Shown: piece by piece, positions 1 to 7,416 of the stretch
How the letters are laid out: every line of letters starts with the position of its first letter
Numbering within the stretch: position 1 is the stretch's first letter
Assembly: GCA_964602715.1 (NCBI GenBank)
Contig: CAZRSB010000047.1
Coordinates: 1-15,409, forward strand
Direction: 5' to 3'
Length of the DNA: 15,409 nt
Origin: Natronoplasma sp964602715
Lineage (GTDB): Archaea; Thermoplasmatota; Thermoplasmata; Halarchaeoplasmatales; Halarchaeoplasmataceae
Position numbers and translations under genes: made by a program
The notes under the pieces: model-generated
Databases searched by the model: none
What the model was told of the DNA's origin: nothing
The model's input: the letters and a program-made list of their open reading frames with translations, nothing else

Positions 1-24
1 GGTGAATCGATCAAAAATAAATAA

Positions 25-612
25 CTATCCATTCTCTTCAAATTCACAAATCAAATCTTTTATTTTCTCTCCGTTTTGATGTCCATTCATTATCTTCACC
101 AAAGTAATCATAAACTTTGTTTGAATTATAGAAAAAAATTCAACTGGATCATCATCTAAGATTTCGATGAATTCCTCATTTATCTCCTTATCTAGTTCTT
201 TGAAGTGATAACACATCTCTTCTGTTATCTCTTCTCTATCAAAGTCATATCCTAGTTTTTCCATCAAATCTAAACATTCCTTGATATCGCTCTCATTCCA
301 ATTCACACCTAAATTAGTGGTTCCATCTGAACCTATTGGTTCTGGACTCATAAGGAAAACATCTGCAGTCCTTCCGTATATCCTTTCAGGTATATGATGT
401 TCCTTTCTTTCTCCTTTAACTTCAATAAATCCAGCATCCTCCAATTTACGTATGTGACGGTAAATTGTAGATTGATCTTTTTCAAGAGCTTTTGAGATTT
501 GTGAGATAGTCATATTCTTAACTTTAAGAAGGTCCAAGATCTGCTTTCTCGTTTTTTCAAGCCCGACTTTGAGGGTTTCGGGTTCTTCGAAGAGCCTTAT
601 ATTTGAACTCAT
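25..612 (-). CDS. ArsR-like winged-helix transcriptional regulator
   Basis: A 195-residue soluble protein. Residues about 18-70 form a winged helix-turn-helix: a helix (KTRKQILDLLK), the turn and recognition helix (TISQISKALEKDQSTIYRHI) and a wing (AGFIEVKGERKEHH). This is the ArsR/HTH_20 type of fold. Residues 95-195 are acidic and mostly helical, without metal-binding cysteine pairs or membrane segments, so they may dimerise or sense a ligand; the ligand is unknown. The ATG at 612 is chosen because a good TATA box (644-655) lies the right distance upstream, giving a leader of about 12 bases. The gene follows xseB on the same strand after a 64-base gap but has its own promoter, so it is probably not part of the xse operon. 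The DNA-binding role is well supported; the regulated pathway is not known. Confidence 0.8.
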   Translation of the reverse strand: MSSNIRLFEEPETLKVGLEKTRKQILDLLKVKNMTISQISKALEKDQSTIYRHIRKLEDAGFIEVKGERKEHHIPERIYGRTADVFLMSPEPIGSDGTTNLGVNWNESDIKECLDLMEKLGYDFDREEITEEMCYHFKELDKEINEEFIEILDDDPVEFFSIIQTKFMITLVKIMNGHQNGEKIKDLICEFEENG

Positions 613-643
613 ATCAAGGACTGTTATAGATTAGACCATAAAA

Positions 644-655
644 GTAATATATAAC
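644..655 (-). promoter_or_regulatory. TATA box for the 25-612 regulator gene
   Basis: On the minus strand this reads GTTATATATTAC, a strong archaeal TATA box. Its centre is about 38 bases before the ATG at 612, which predicts transcription starting near 624 and a short leader without a clear Shine-Dalgarno sequence. Confidence 0.6.
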
Positions 656-676
656 TTTTGGAAAGGTATGAGTGTG

Positions 677-880
677 TTATGAAATATCCATTTTCATATC
701 TATATCATCATCAGATATCTTCTTAATCTTCCCTTCGGCTTCCTCTAATTTATTGTCACAATGTTCAATCAAAGTTATACCGTACTGATACAATTCGATG
801 GCTCTCTCAAGAGGAACTTTGTTTCTTTCTAATTTTTTGTTTATCAACTCTAATTTTTCTAGTGCTTCATCGAAGCACAT
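677..880 (-). CDS. xseB: Exonuclease VII small subunit XseB
   Basis: A 67-residue protein matching the XseB family along its whole length: FDEALEKLE at the N-terminus, then PLERAIELYQYG and a helical C-terminus with KLEEAEGKIKK. XseB subunits form helical hairpins that bind XseA and are needed for degradation of single-stranded DNA to oligonucleotides in the cytoplasm. The gene follows xseA after 20 bases on the same strand, so the two are almost certainly co-transcribed. The ATG at 880 is used; GAGGA lies 10 bases upstream. Oddly, a much stronger GGAGGTGA sits inside the end of xseA (930-937), five bases before an in-frame ATC at 925, which would add 15 residues; no ATG, GTG or TTG lies in that stretch. 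Family assignment is secure, the start less so. Confidence 0.9.
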   Translation of the reverse strand: MCFDEALEKLELINKKLERNKVPLERAIELYQYGITLIEHCDNKLEEAEGKIKKISDDDIDMKMDIS

Positions 881-900
881 TTCTTCTACATCCTCTATTT

Positions 901-2145
901 TTATTTCTTCTGATCTTGTTTGGATTTTTTCACCTCCTTCGTCTCTGATTTTATTTCTCCATCATTCATATCGATCAACAAAATATCTCCTCGGTCTACA
1001 TCTTTAACACTCGATATGATGTTTTCATCTTTATCCATCACAATAGAATATCCTCGCTTCATAGTATTAATTGGGTTGAGAGCATCAAGTTTTTCTCTTT
1101 TAGTTTCAAGACTTTGTTTATAATATTCAAGATAATTTTTTAGATTAAGATATATTTTTTCTTTACTCTCATCTAACATCTGTTGATTCTCTTCGACCAT
1201 CCTCTTTGGTCTTTGAAAAATAGGACTTTCGATCAGATTTTTTAAATCAGTTTTATAAGCCTTTAAAAGGTTAGATAGAGACGTTCCTATTCTTTTTTTC
1301 TTTTCAGAGACTTTTTCTTTTAATTCTATTTTATTAGGTGCTGATAACTCTGCTGCAGCTGTTGGAGTCGGAGCTCTCTTATCTGCTACAAAATCGGATA
1401 TGAGAAAATCTGTTTCATGACCCACCGCTGATATTATAGGAGTTTCAGCATTATAAATTGCTCTAGCTACTTCCTCTTCGTTGAAACTCCAAAGGTCTTC
1501 GATTGATCCACCACCTCTACCCACAATCATAACATCAATATCTCTTTTATCTAGAACCGATATGGATTTAGCTATTTGGGAAGCTGCTCCTTCGCCTTGA
1601 ACCCTAGCAGGAGCAAGAAGTATGTCTACATTTTCAAATCGATCTTTTAAAACTCTTATGATATCTCTGAATCCAGCTCCTTCCTCTGAGGTAACAATAC
1701 CTATTTTTTGAGGTAAATAAGGGATATCTTTCTTTTTATCTTCGTCAAAGAGACCTTCTTTCGATAATTTTTCTTTGAGCTGCTTATATGCAAGGTATAG
1801 TTCGCCTATACCTCCAACTTTCATCTCTTTTACAATCAATTGATATTGACCACGGGGTTGATAAAGTGTTATATCACCTCTACACAGTACCTCTATACCC
1901 TCCTCTGGATCAAAATCAATTTTCTGATTCTTTGATCTAAACATAACACAATTGATCTCGCTTGACTCGTCTTTCAGAATAAAATACATATGTTTCTGTT
2001 GATGATGCGTAAAATTTGATATCTCACCTTTCACCCATATGTTTCTCAATTCGTTTTCTCTCTCTAATATCGATTTAACAAATCTGTTGAGGTCAGAAAC
2101 TGAGTATATATTTTCATCAAGGTTTTCCAAGTCGATTTTATTCAT
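901..2145 (-). CDS. xseA: Exonuclease VII large subunit XseA
   Basis: A 414-residue nuclease subunit, slightly shorter than bacterial XseA (about 450). Residues 13-108 are the N-terminal OB fold (NIWVKGEISNF, HMYFILKD, LYQPRGQYQLIV). Residues 140-270 hold the catalytic domain: EEGAGFRDI (D161), the glycine-rich GRGGGSIEDLWSFN (209-222) and VGHETDFLISD (H243, D246), followed by RAPTPTAAAE. These match the conserved Asp, His and Asp of the family. Residues 272-355 are charged and helical, the region that binds XseB. With XseB it cuts single-stranded DNA from both ends in repair and recombination. The ATG at 2145 lies 23 bases from the centre of a TATA box, so the mRNA is probably leaderless. 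Upstream lies the 23-base element shared with the zinc-ribbon and tnpB genes. It diverges from the kinase gene at 2242. Confidence 0.95.
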   Translation of the reverse strand: MNKIDLENLDENIYSVSDLNRFVKSILERENELRNIWVKGEISNFTHHQQKHMYFILKDESSEINCVMFRSKNQKIDFDPEEGIEVLCRGDITLYQPRGQYQLIVKEMKVGGIGELYLAYKQLKEKLSKEGLFDEDKKKDIPYLPQKIGIVTSEEGAGFRDIIRVLKDRFENVDILLAPARVQGEGAASQIAKSISVLDKRDIDVMIVGRGGGSIEDLWSFNEEEVARAIYNAETPIISAVGHETDFLISDFVADKRAPTPTAAAELSAPNKIELKEKVSEKKKRIGTSLSNLLKAYKTDLKNLIESPIFQRPKRMVEENQQMLDESKEKIYLNLKNYLEYYKQSLETKREKLDALNPINTMKRGYSIVMDKDENIISSVKDVDRGDILLIDMNDGEIKSETKEVKKSKQDQKK

Positions 2146-2161
2146 CTATTCAATAATCTTC

Positions 2162-2176
2162 TTTTATATATTTAAA
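2162..2176 (-). promoter_or_regulatory. TATA box for xseA
   Basis: The minus strand reads TTTAAATATATAAAA. The centre lies about 23 bases before the xseA ATG, which predicts a leaderless transcript; no Shine-Dalgarno sequence is visible. Confidence 0.6.
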
Positions 2177-2187
2177 ATTGTGCAAAA

Positions 2188-2210
2188 GGGAGGGGATATT
2201 GAAAGTGAAA
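2188..2210 (-). promoter_or_regulatory. Shared upstream element, copy 1 (xseA promoter)
   Basis: Read on the minus strand this is TTTCACTTTCA, a variable core ATAT, then a C-rich block CCCCTCCC. It ends 42 bases before the xseA start codon, just upstream of the TATA box. Near-identical sequences lie at 9911-9933 and 15078-15100, each in the same orientation and 38-39 bases before a start codon. Read on the plus strand, its GAAAG end also abuts the TATA box of the divergent kinase gene, so it could act on both. A role as activator or repressor site is inferred from position and conservation. Confidence 0.5.
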
Positions 2211-2212
2211 GA

Positions 2213-2220
2213 TATTTTAA
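2213..2220 (+). promoter_or_regulatory. TATA box for the 2242 kinase gene
   Basis: TATTTTAA, preceded by a purine-rich GAAAG that could serve as the BRE. The centre is 26 bases before the ATG at 2242, the spacing expected for a leaderless archaeal transcript. Confidence 0.5.
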
Positions 2221-2241
2221 TTAGTTAATAATTGGCAATAC

Positions 2242-2781
2242 ATGTCTATGACAACCGCAGTGACTGGAACACCAGGTGTTGGAAAGACCACAGTATCTAA
2301 AATATTGGAAAAAAGGGGATTTGAGGTACTGGACCTAAATGAATTTATAGAAGATAAAGATCTTTTGGGAAATAAAGATATCGAAAGAAATACTTTTGAA
2401 GTGGACACAGTCAAACTCGAAAAGTTATTTGAATCTGAGGGCTTAGATGTGAATGTAGTTGAAGGCCATCTATCTCATTATTTGAATGTTGATAAGACTA
2501 TTGTATTAAGGTGTGCTCCCGATGAATTGAAAAACCGATTGTACCAAAAGGGTTGGTCTGAAAGTAAAATAATGGAAAATTTAGAAGCAGAAATGTTAGA
2601 CACTATTTTGATACAGGCTATCGATATCAACGAAGACGTTTATGAGATCGATACCACTTCAAAAGCTCCAAAAAAGATTGCAGATGAAATTGAGTGTATA
2701 CTTCAGGATAAAATAAAAGACATTGAAAAATATCGACCTGGGTCTATAGATTGGACAGATGAATTCTTTGAGATGCGATAG
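2242..2781 (+). CDS. Fap7/AK6-type adenylate kinase family protein
   Basis: A 179-residue P-loop kinase. The Walker A motif GTPGVGKT is at residues 9-16, followed by a helix and the DLNEFIED segment typical of the archaeal Fap7/AK6 (COG1936) nucleotide kinases. VVEGHLSHYL and IVLRCAPDELKNRL continue the family pattern, and the LID is short (GWSESKIMENLEAE). Relatives phosphorylate AMP and dAMP, and the eukaryotic and archaeal members also act in small-subunit ribosome maturation; which role dominates here cannot be read from sequence. The ATG at 2242 fits a leaderless start; a second ATG at 2248 is possible. The gene is followed after 27 bases by the CDP-alcohol phosphatidyltransferase gene. 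Confidence 0.88.
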   Translation: MSMTTAVTGTPGVGKTTVSKILEKRGFEVLDLNEFIEDKDLLGNKDIERNTFEVDTVKLEKLFESEGLDVNVVEGHLSHYLNVDKTIVLRCAPDELKNRLYQKGWSESKIMENLEAEMLDTILIQAIDINEDVYEIDTTSKAPKKIADEIECILQDKIKDIEKYRPGSIDWTDEFFEMR

Positions 2782-2808
2782 ATTTTATTACTTGGATATA
2801 TTACACAA

Positions 2809-3444
2809 ATGATGGTATTAAATAAATACAGAAAACAGGCCGATACGCTACTAAAACCTTTGGCGCTGAAGTTAAAGTTTTTAAATCCTGATCTTATTTC
2901 ATGGTTAGGTCTTTTATTTGCTTTTTTGGCAGGTATTTTCTTTTACTCTGCCCGGAGTCCAATCTTCGTATTAGCTGGCGGGATCTCTGTTATCTTAAAT
3001 TCGTTACTCGATGCTCTAGATGGAAAGGTAGCTAAACTAACTAATAATCAATCTAGAAGAGGAGATTTCTTAGATCACTCCCTTGACAGATATGCTGATA
3101 TATTCATACTTGCAGGAATAATTCTAGGACCTCTTTGCAGAACTTGGATCGGGTTTTTTGCTATTGTAGGAGTTTTAATGACTAGTTACATGGGTACTCA
3201 AGCCGATGCAGTTGGTGTTTCGCGAGATTATGGGGGGATCGCAGGAAGAGCTGAGCGGTTGGTACTTTTGATTCTTTTTTCCATGATCTACTTTTTGACC
3301 TATGAAGCAGGATGGACATCATTTGAGTTACAAGAAACGCAGATAGGCCTCTTTGAAATTCTGATGATATGGTTTGCCATATCAGGAAATATAACTGCAG
3401 TTTTTAGAGGTCTTAACACCTGGAGAGATCTTGGAAGTTCCTAG
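2809..3444 (+). CDS. CDP-alcohol phosphatidyltransferase (possible archaetidylinositol phosphate synthase)
   Basis: A 211-residue integral membrane enzyme with several hydrophobic helices (about 29-49, 51-67, 94-128, 147-165 and 182-200). The class signature D-x2-D-G-x2-A-R-x8-G-x3-D-x3-D is present as D68, D71, G72, A75, K76, G85, D89 and D93. The usual Arg is Lys (K76). Such enzymes swap CMP on a CDP-lipid for a polar alcohol, building archaeal phospholipid head groups at the membrane. A role as archaetidylinositol phosphate synthase is plausible from the pairing with a Fap7/AK6 kinase gene in other euryarchaea, but the alcohol substrate is not proven. The start is ATG ATG (2809/2812) with no Shine-Dalgarno; TTTTATTA at 2783-2790 may be its own TATA box. 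It converges on priL with nine bases between stops. Confidence 0.88.
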   Translation: MMVLNKYRKQADTLLKPLALKLKFLNPDLISWLGLLFAFLAGIFFYSARSPIFVLAGGISVILNSLLDALDGKVAKLTNNQSRRGDFLDHSLDRYADIFILAGIILGPLCRTWIGFFAIVGVLMTSYMGTQADAVGVSRDYGGIAGRAERLVLLILFSMIYFLTYEAGWTSFELQETQIGLFEILMIWFAISGNITAVFRGLNTWRDLGSS

Positions 3445-3453
3445 TTGCCAACT

Positions 3454-4503
3454 TTACTCCTTTTCTGATTCGTTCTTTTTCTTAATTGAGTAATAGCTCA
3501 ATGGATGATTCATCCATTCTTTTTTGCAAAGTGAGTCTGGATTGTAACATATGTTATTTGTTTTCATTAGGTCACAACCCGGTGGATTGTACTCTGTCCC
3601 TGAAATATCTCCGATTATATGCTTTATTTGATAAGATGCTAAATCCAAATCAAAATCTGGTGCCTCTTGGAATATTTGTACTATTTCTTCTTGAGAAAGA
3701 CCCACTTTTTTCAGGAATGCAGTCAATGCAAATCTAGCCTCATGCGAAAGATTTTCACCTTCCTTTTGCCCCGCTAAAAACTTCTTTATGCATGGAGGGA
3801 AAAGTTCAGTTTCGACTTCTCCCATGTCTATTTCTTCAACCACTTCTCTTTTTTCCTCGAGTGTCTCTTTAATTTCCTCCAATTCTTTTGAAAATCGACT
3901 TAAAATGAGATCAGAAGTAGGCGCAGGTAGTCCCTCACCGATAGTATCATGAATTTTTTCCTTGATTATTCTGATAAGCCTTTTTTTTTCCAGGTAAATG
4001 TAACCATCTCTGATATCTTGATTAACTAATTTCCACTTACTTGATCTCAATCTCTCTGTATTTTCTAAATAATCTGAAAAATATATGATGAATTTATCCT
4101 CTTTTTTGTCCACATCTAAACCTAATTCATGAGTCAAAACTTTCAATTTAGTTTCGTCTTCTCGCGAAAGTTCTTCTTCAATCCTCTGTGCTTCTCCTAA
4201 TATGTATCTCCTTCGTAGATAATCATCCCCTATAGAAGATACGAGCATCCTCGCTATGGGATATGAAAAAAGTTCTTCTTCCTGTTCGATTTCATCTTTT
4301 GGATCTCTTATAGATACTCTTCCTCTTTCAAGGCTTTGTAAAACTCTTTTTTTCCCCCTTCTTCTTGAAAATGCCCACAACTGACTTTCTACCAATTCTT
4401 CTATTTCTGGCCCATTTTCAGTAATGTACTCTTTCGCATCATACAAAAACGGATATTTAGATAAATCCTTAAGTGACCAATTGAAATTTTGAGCGATAGC
4501 CAT
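3454..4503 (-). CDS. priL: DNA primase large subunit PriL
   Basis: A 349-residue protein with the PriL/Prim2 layout. The N-terminal helical domain starts with LSKYPFLYDAKEYI and includes QLWAFSRRRGKKRVLQSLE and PIARMLVSSIGDDYLRRRYILGEA (about 14-105). A charged helical linker follows (about 205-228). The C-terminal iron-sulphur domain carries four cysteines: C238 (FPPCIK), C310 (NPPGCD), C319 (NNICYN) and C326 (DSLCKK). The [4Fe-4S] domain is needed for primer initiation together with the catalytic subunit PriS, which is not encoded in this window. The start ATG at 4503 lies 30 bases from the centre of a TATA-like GGATTAATAAC (4528-4538), so the leader is only a few bases. The gene is divergent from eno and convergent with the lipid enzyme gene. 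Confidence 0.93.
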   Translation of the reverse strand: MAIAQNFNWSLKDLSKYPFLYDAKEYITENGPEIEELVESQLWAFSRRRGKKRVLQSLERGRVSIRDPKDEIEQEEELFSYPIARMLVSSIGDDYLRRRYILGEAQRIEEELSREDETKLKVLTHELGLDVDKKEDKFIIYFSDYLENTERLRSSKWKLVNQDIRDGYIYLEKKRLIRIIKEKIHDTIGEGLPAPTSDLILSRFSKELEEIKETLEEKREVVEEIDMGEVETELFPPCIKKFLAGQKEGENLSHEARFALTAFLKKVGLSQEEIVQIFQEAPDFDLDLASYQIKHIIGDISGTEYNPPGCDLMKTNNICYNPDSLCKKEWMNHPLSYYSIKKKNESEKE

Positions 4504-4527
4504 CTTAAGAAAAGAAGAAGAGTCAAA

Positions 4528-4538
4528 GTTATTAATCC
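4528..4538 (-). promoter_or_regulatory. TATA box for priL
   Basis: The minus strand reads GGATTAATAAC, centred 30 bases before the ATG at 4503, preceded by a purine run that could be the BRE. Confidence 0.45.
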
Positions 4539-4608
4539 TTTTTCTTGTCGTAATGAACAGAAATAGATAAACTTTTAATTCTATACCGTATTAAGGATGA
4601 TGATCGAT

Positions 4609-5862
4609 ATGACTGAGATAGAAGCTATTGAAGGAAGAGAGGTATTAGATTCGAGAGGAAATCCTACTGTAGAGGCAGAGGTATGGACAATAGAAGGTTA
4701 TGGTAGAGCTGCTGTTCCTTCAGGAGCATCAACCGGATCGAATGAGGCCTTAGAATTAAGAGATGAGGGAAGCAGATATCGTGGTAAAGGGGTTAAAGAG
4801 GCAGTAAAAAATATTGAGGAAAAAATAGCCCCTGAACTAATCGGCATGAATGTATTGGATCAAACTGAAATAGATCAAAGGATGATACGATTAGATGGAA
4901 AAGATGATAAAGGTAATCTAGGGGCAAATGCAATATTAGCTGTGTCACTAGCAGCAGCCCGAGCTGGAGCCTCTACATATGGTTTGTCTCTTTTCAAATA
5001 TCTAGGCAGAATAAACGATAATGTACTACCAGTTCCCTTTATGAATGTTTTAAACGGAGGAGAGCATGCAGGAAATGATCTTGATATTCAAGAGTATATG
5101 ATTGCTCCTACAGGTGTAGATAATTTTGTAGAAGCATTAAGGATAGGGACAGAGATCTATCATGTATTGGGAGATTTACTTGAGGAAAAATACGGGCCAT
5201 CCTCCACAAACCTTGGAGACGAAGGAGGATATGCTCCTCCACTTAAAGACCCTACGGAGCCTTTTGATTTAATTGTTGAAGCAATAGAAGAGTTAGGCTA
5301 TGAGGAAAAAGTAGATTTGGCTATAGATGCGGCTGCTACAGAATTTAAAACTAGAGAGGGATATGAATCAGCTGGTGAAATACTAGAGACTTCGAAGATG
5401 ATTGATTTTTATGAAACACTGACCGAAGAGTATCCAATAATATCTCTCGAAGATCCACTTGATGAAGATGATTGGGAAGGCTTTGTCAAGATAACTGAAA
5501 GATTAGGAGACAAAATACAAATCGTGGGAGACGATGTATTTGTGAGTAATCCCGAATTGATCTCAAAAGGTATAGTTGAAGGTGCCTGTAATTCAGTACT
5601 ACTCAAGGTAAATCAGATCGGTACTTTGACAGAAGCCATGAACGCAGCATCGATATCTATCCAAAATGGCTATGGTGTGATGGTCTCTCATAGATCTGGT
5701 GAAACTTCTGATCCATTTATAGCTGATCTGGCTGTGGCAATATCTTCAGGACAGATAAAGACAGGAGCTCCTGCTCGGGGTGAGAGAACTTCTAAGTATA
5801 ATCGTTTAATTAGGATAGAAGAAGAATTGGGAGAAGCCGCGGAATATGGAGCTATTTCTTAG
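4609..5862 (+). CDS. eno: Enolase (phosphopyruvate hydratase)
   Basis: A 417-residue enolase of normal archaeal length, converting 2-phosphoglycerate to phosphoenolpyruvate in glycolysis and gluconeogenesis. Numbered from the ATG at 4609, the active site is complete: H153 (NGGEHAG), E205 (GDEGG), Mg ligands D240 (AIDAA), E281 (SLEDP) and D308 (VGDDVF), catalytic K333 (LLKVNQ), HRSGET at 361-366 and K384 (IKTGAPARGER). The N-terminus GREVLDSRGNPTVEAEV is classic. In-frame ATGs at 4597 and 4600 would add four or three residues; 4609 is preferred because TATA-like sequence at 4572-4587 predicts a transcription start near 4600-4610. It stands alone, divergent from priL. Confidence 0.97.
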   Translation: MTEIEAIEGREVLDSRGNPTVEAEVWTIEGYGRAAVPSGASTGSNEALELRDEGSRYRGKGVKEAVKNIEEKIAPELIGMNVLDQTEIDQRMIRLDGKDDKGNLGANAILAVSLAAARAGASTYGLSLFKYLGRINDNVLPVPFMNVLNGGEHAGNDLDIQEYMIAPTGVDNFVEALRIGTEIYHVLGDLLEEKYGPSSTNLGDEGGYAPPLKDPTEPFDLIVEAIEELGYEEKVDLAIDAAATEFKTREGYESAGEILETSKMIDFYETLTEEYPIISLEDPLDEDDWEGFVKITERLGDKIQIVGDDVFVSNPELISKGIVEGACNSVLLKVNQIGTLTEAMNAASISIQNGYGVMVSHRSGETSDPFIADLAVAISSGQIKTGAPARGERTSKYNRLIRIEEELGEAAEYGAIS

Positions 5863-6033
5863 AAATTTACGAACTTCAAAAGCTGGCTCTATTGAATATA
5901 TCCTATAAGCACCTGAGCAGTTGAAATATCCTTTTTCAATCAATCAACCCTAAAATATAAAAAGGAGTTTACGAATTTCGTAAGTGTTATATACTACCAT
6001 TTGAATAATTAGATAAAGAATTAGGTGGAAAAT
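5863..6033 (+). promoter_or_regulatory. Promoter region of the 6034 regulator gene
   Basis: This 171-base gap after eno holds, in order: TTTACGAACTTC at 5866-5877, which resembles the left part of the palindrome further on; a weak TTGAAA/TTCAA pair followed by a short T run (5921-5938) that may end eno transcription; the palindrome at 5969-5983; a TATA box TTATATAC at 5987-5994; and the Shine-Dalgarno AGGTGG at 6023-6028. The TATA box predicts a start near 6016 and a leader of about 18 bases. Confidence 0.6.
5969..5983. promoter_or_regulatory. Palindromic operator TTACG-N5-CGTAA, copy 1
   Basis: TTACGAATTTCGTAA is a perfect inverted repeat with seven-base arms around one central T. It ends three bases before the TATA box of the regulator gene at 6034, over the BRE position, where a bound protein would affect TFB/TBP loading. 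A palindrome with the same outer bases and spacing lies at 14037-14051. Autoregulation by the adjacent winged-helix protein is inferred. Confidence 0.6.
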
Positions 6034-6408
6034 ATGGCGGAAGAAGGACTAAATAAAAAGCAAAACGAACTGGTAGAAAGGTTAATAAATGCAGGCATCC
6101 AGAAAAACATAGCAAGAACTCTAGTATTTGTTGGAAGTCGAGAGGAAACTAAAAGTAGAGATATTGAAAATGCGACTGATTTGAGACAACCAGAAGTTTC
6201 TATAGCTATGCAGGAATTAAGGGGGAGAGGATGGGTAACAAAAAGAGATATCAAGAAAGAAGGAAAAGGAAGGCCTGTTCATGGTTATCAGTTAGACAAA
6301 CCAATCGAGGAGATCATAAAAGAAATTGAAGATAAAGAAAAAGAGAGAATAGACGAAATCAAAGAAAACATCGATGAAATCAAAAGATTATCTAAAGAGG
6401 CATTTTAA
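6034..6408 (+). CDS. Small winged-helix transcriptional regulator (conserved euryarchaeal family)
   Basis: A 124-residue protein. Residues 24-88 form a winged helix: NIARTLVFVGSREETKSRDIE, then the recognition segment TDLRQPEVSIAMQELRGRGW and a wing with KKEGKGRPVHGYQL. The LRQPEVSIAMQELR and GKGRP segments closely resemble a small regulator family common in haloarchaea and other euryarchaea (TrmB/MarR-like HTH). Residues 88-123 are a charged coiled coil (EEIIKEIEDKEKERIDEIK) that probably dimerises it. The ATG at 6034 is chosen over an in-frame GTG at 6025 because AGGTGG lies five bases upstream. A perfect palindrome sits directly before its TATA box, fitting a dimeric autorepressor. The effector and targets are unknown; the matching palindrome before the 14071 membrane-protein gene is a candidate. 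Confidence 0.88.
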   Translation: MAEEGLNKKQNELVERLINAGIQKNIARTLVFVGSREETKSRDIENATDLRQPEVSIAMQELRGRGWVTKRDIKKEGKGRPVHGYQLDKPIEEIIKEIEDKEKERIDEIKENIDEIKRLSKEAF

Positions 6409-6444
6409 GGAAAACCGGTAAATAATAATTTGTTATCGGGCCAT

Positions 6445-7128
6445 TCAATCCCTTTCTTCAAAACCCTTTTCTTTTCCTATTATTACTATATCTGACATAT
6501 CTAAGAATAGACCATTTTCCATGACTCCAGGTATCATATTCAATTGTTTTGAAAGTTCTTTAGGTTCCATTATCTCACCAAAATCACAGTCTATTATGTG
6601 ATTGCCATTATCTGTTTTGTAAGGTTTATTGTTTACTAGCCTCAATTTGCTTTCACATCCAAGAGCTTCAACTTGACCCATAGTAGCCTTTACCCAGTGA
6701 GGTAGAATCTCAACGGGTAGGTCGAAACTTTCACCCAAGGTATCTACGATTTTACTTTGGTCAACGATGACAATGTATTTTTTAGAATTAGAGGCTATCA
6801 CTTTTTCTCTGAGTAAAGCTCCTCCTCCACCTTTTATAAGATCTTTGTTAGGGTCTACTTCATCTGCTCCATCTATAGTGAGATCGATTTTATGTGCTTC
6901 GTCTAAATCAGTAAGCTCTATCCCTGCTTCTTCCGCTCGTTTTTTAGTTTCTATCGAAGTGGGAATACCTTTCACACATAACCTTTCTTTTTTCACCCTC
7001 TGACCGATCTTCTCTATAGCGAATTTAGCGGTAGATCCTGTTCCTAAACCTAATACCATCTCATCTTCAACATATTCAGCAGCTCGATAACCAGCATTCT
7101 TTTTTTGAATAGATCGGTTGGAAGTCAT
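6445..7128 (-). CDS. rpiA: Ribose-5-phosphate isomerase A
   Basis: A 227-residue RpiA, interconverting ribose 5-phosphate and ribulose 5-phosphate in the cytoplasm to supply nucleotide precursors. All family motifs are visible: LGLGTGSTAKFAIE (phosphate-binding loop), TIDGADEVDPNKDLIKGGGGALLREK with the catalytic acidic residues and the Lys, FDLPVEILP, DNGNHIIDCDFG, and PGVMENGLFLDMSDIVIIG at the C-terminus. The ATG at 7128 is used; an upstream in-frame TTG at 7137 would add three residues but TTG is unlikely so close to the predicted transcription start. A TATA-like TAAAATTAATAAT (7158-7170, minus strand) gives a leader of about ten bases. It converges with the 6034 regulator gene (36-base gap) and is divergent from L40e. 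Confidence 0.96.
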   Translation of the reverse strand: MTSNRSIQKKNAGYRAAEYVEDEMVLGLGTGSTAKFAIEKIGQRVKKERLCVKGIPTSIETKKRAEEAGIELTDLDEAHKIDLTIDGADEVDPNKDLIKGGGGALLREKVIASNSKKYIVIVDQSKIVDTLGESFDLPVEILPHWVKATMGQVEALGCESKLRLVNNKPYKTDNGNHIIDCDFGEIMEPKELSKQLNMIPGVMENGLFLDMSDIVIIGKEKGFEERD

Positions 7129-7250
7129 TTTGCTCAATAAGGTAAAGAGATAATGGTATTATTAATTTTATCTTTTCTGTTTTCGAATCTAGATACCTAA
7201 TGATTTATATAGAAGGAGTCTTTCATTTTTTCTTGTTTACGGTGGAAAAG
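7129..7250. promoter_or_regulatory. Divergent promoter region rpiA / L40e
   Basis: Leftward, TAAAATTAATAAT (7158-7170 on the minus strand) is the TATA region for rpiA. Rightward, ATTTATATAG (7203-7212) is a strong TATA box for L40e and predicts a start near 7233. The L40e leader carries the Shine-Dalgarno GGTGG at 7241-7245, five bases before the ATG. Nothing else was recognised here. Confidence 0.55.
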
Positions 7251-7400
7251 ATGGCAAGATTTCCAGAAGCTGAGAAAAGACTGTTAGATAAAAAGATATG
7301 TATGGACTGCTACGCTAGCAATCCCACTCAAGCGAATCAATGTAGAAAATGTAATAGCAAGAACTTGCGTATGAAAGCAAAAGAAAGTAGAAGGATGTAA
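7251..7400 (+). CDS. rpl40e: Large-subunit ribosomal protein L40e
   Basis: A 49-residue zinc-binding ribosomal protein. It begins MARFPEAEKRLLDKKIC, matching archaeal L40e closely, with a four-cysteine ribbon CMDC and CRKC and a basic C-terminus (NLRMKAKESRRM). It sits in the 50S subunit. The reading frame stays open 51 bases further upstream, but the ATG at 7251 is clearly the start: it matches the family N-terminus and has GGTGG five bases upstream. Its own promoter lies at 7203-7212. It converges on topA with 16 bases between stops. Confidence 0.96.
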   Translation: MARFPEAEKRLLDKKICMDCYASNPTQANQCRKCNSKNLRMKAKESRRM

Positions 7401-7416
7401 AAATCCTGGGTCTGAT

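Noticed and set aside
442..467. Inverted repeat CAATTTAC / GTAAATTG with a ten-base spacer
   Set aside because: It lies inside the DNA-binding helix codons of the regulator gene and is explained by the protein sequence; no promoter is nearby.
5921..5938. TTGAAA / TTCAA hairpin as a strong terminator of eno
   Set aside because: The stem is only five base pairs and AT-rich; at most a weak T-run terminator.
7129..7137. TTG start three codons before the rpiA ATG
   Set aside because: TTG would be at or next to the predicted transcription start; the ATG at 7128 fits RpiA length.
7200..7250. Longer L40e reading frame starting at 7200
   Set aside because: The extra 17 residues do not belong to the family, and they overlap the TATA box and leader; ATG 7251 has the Shine-Dalgarno and family N-terminus.
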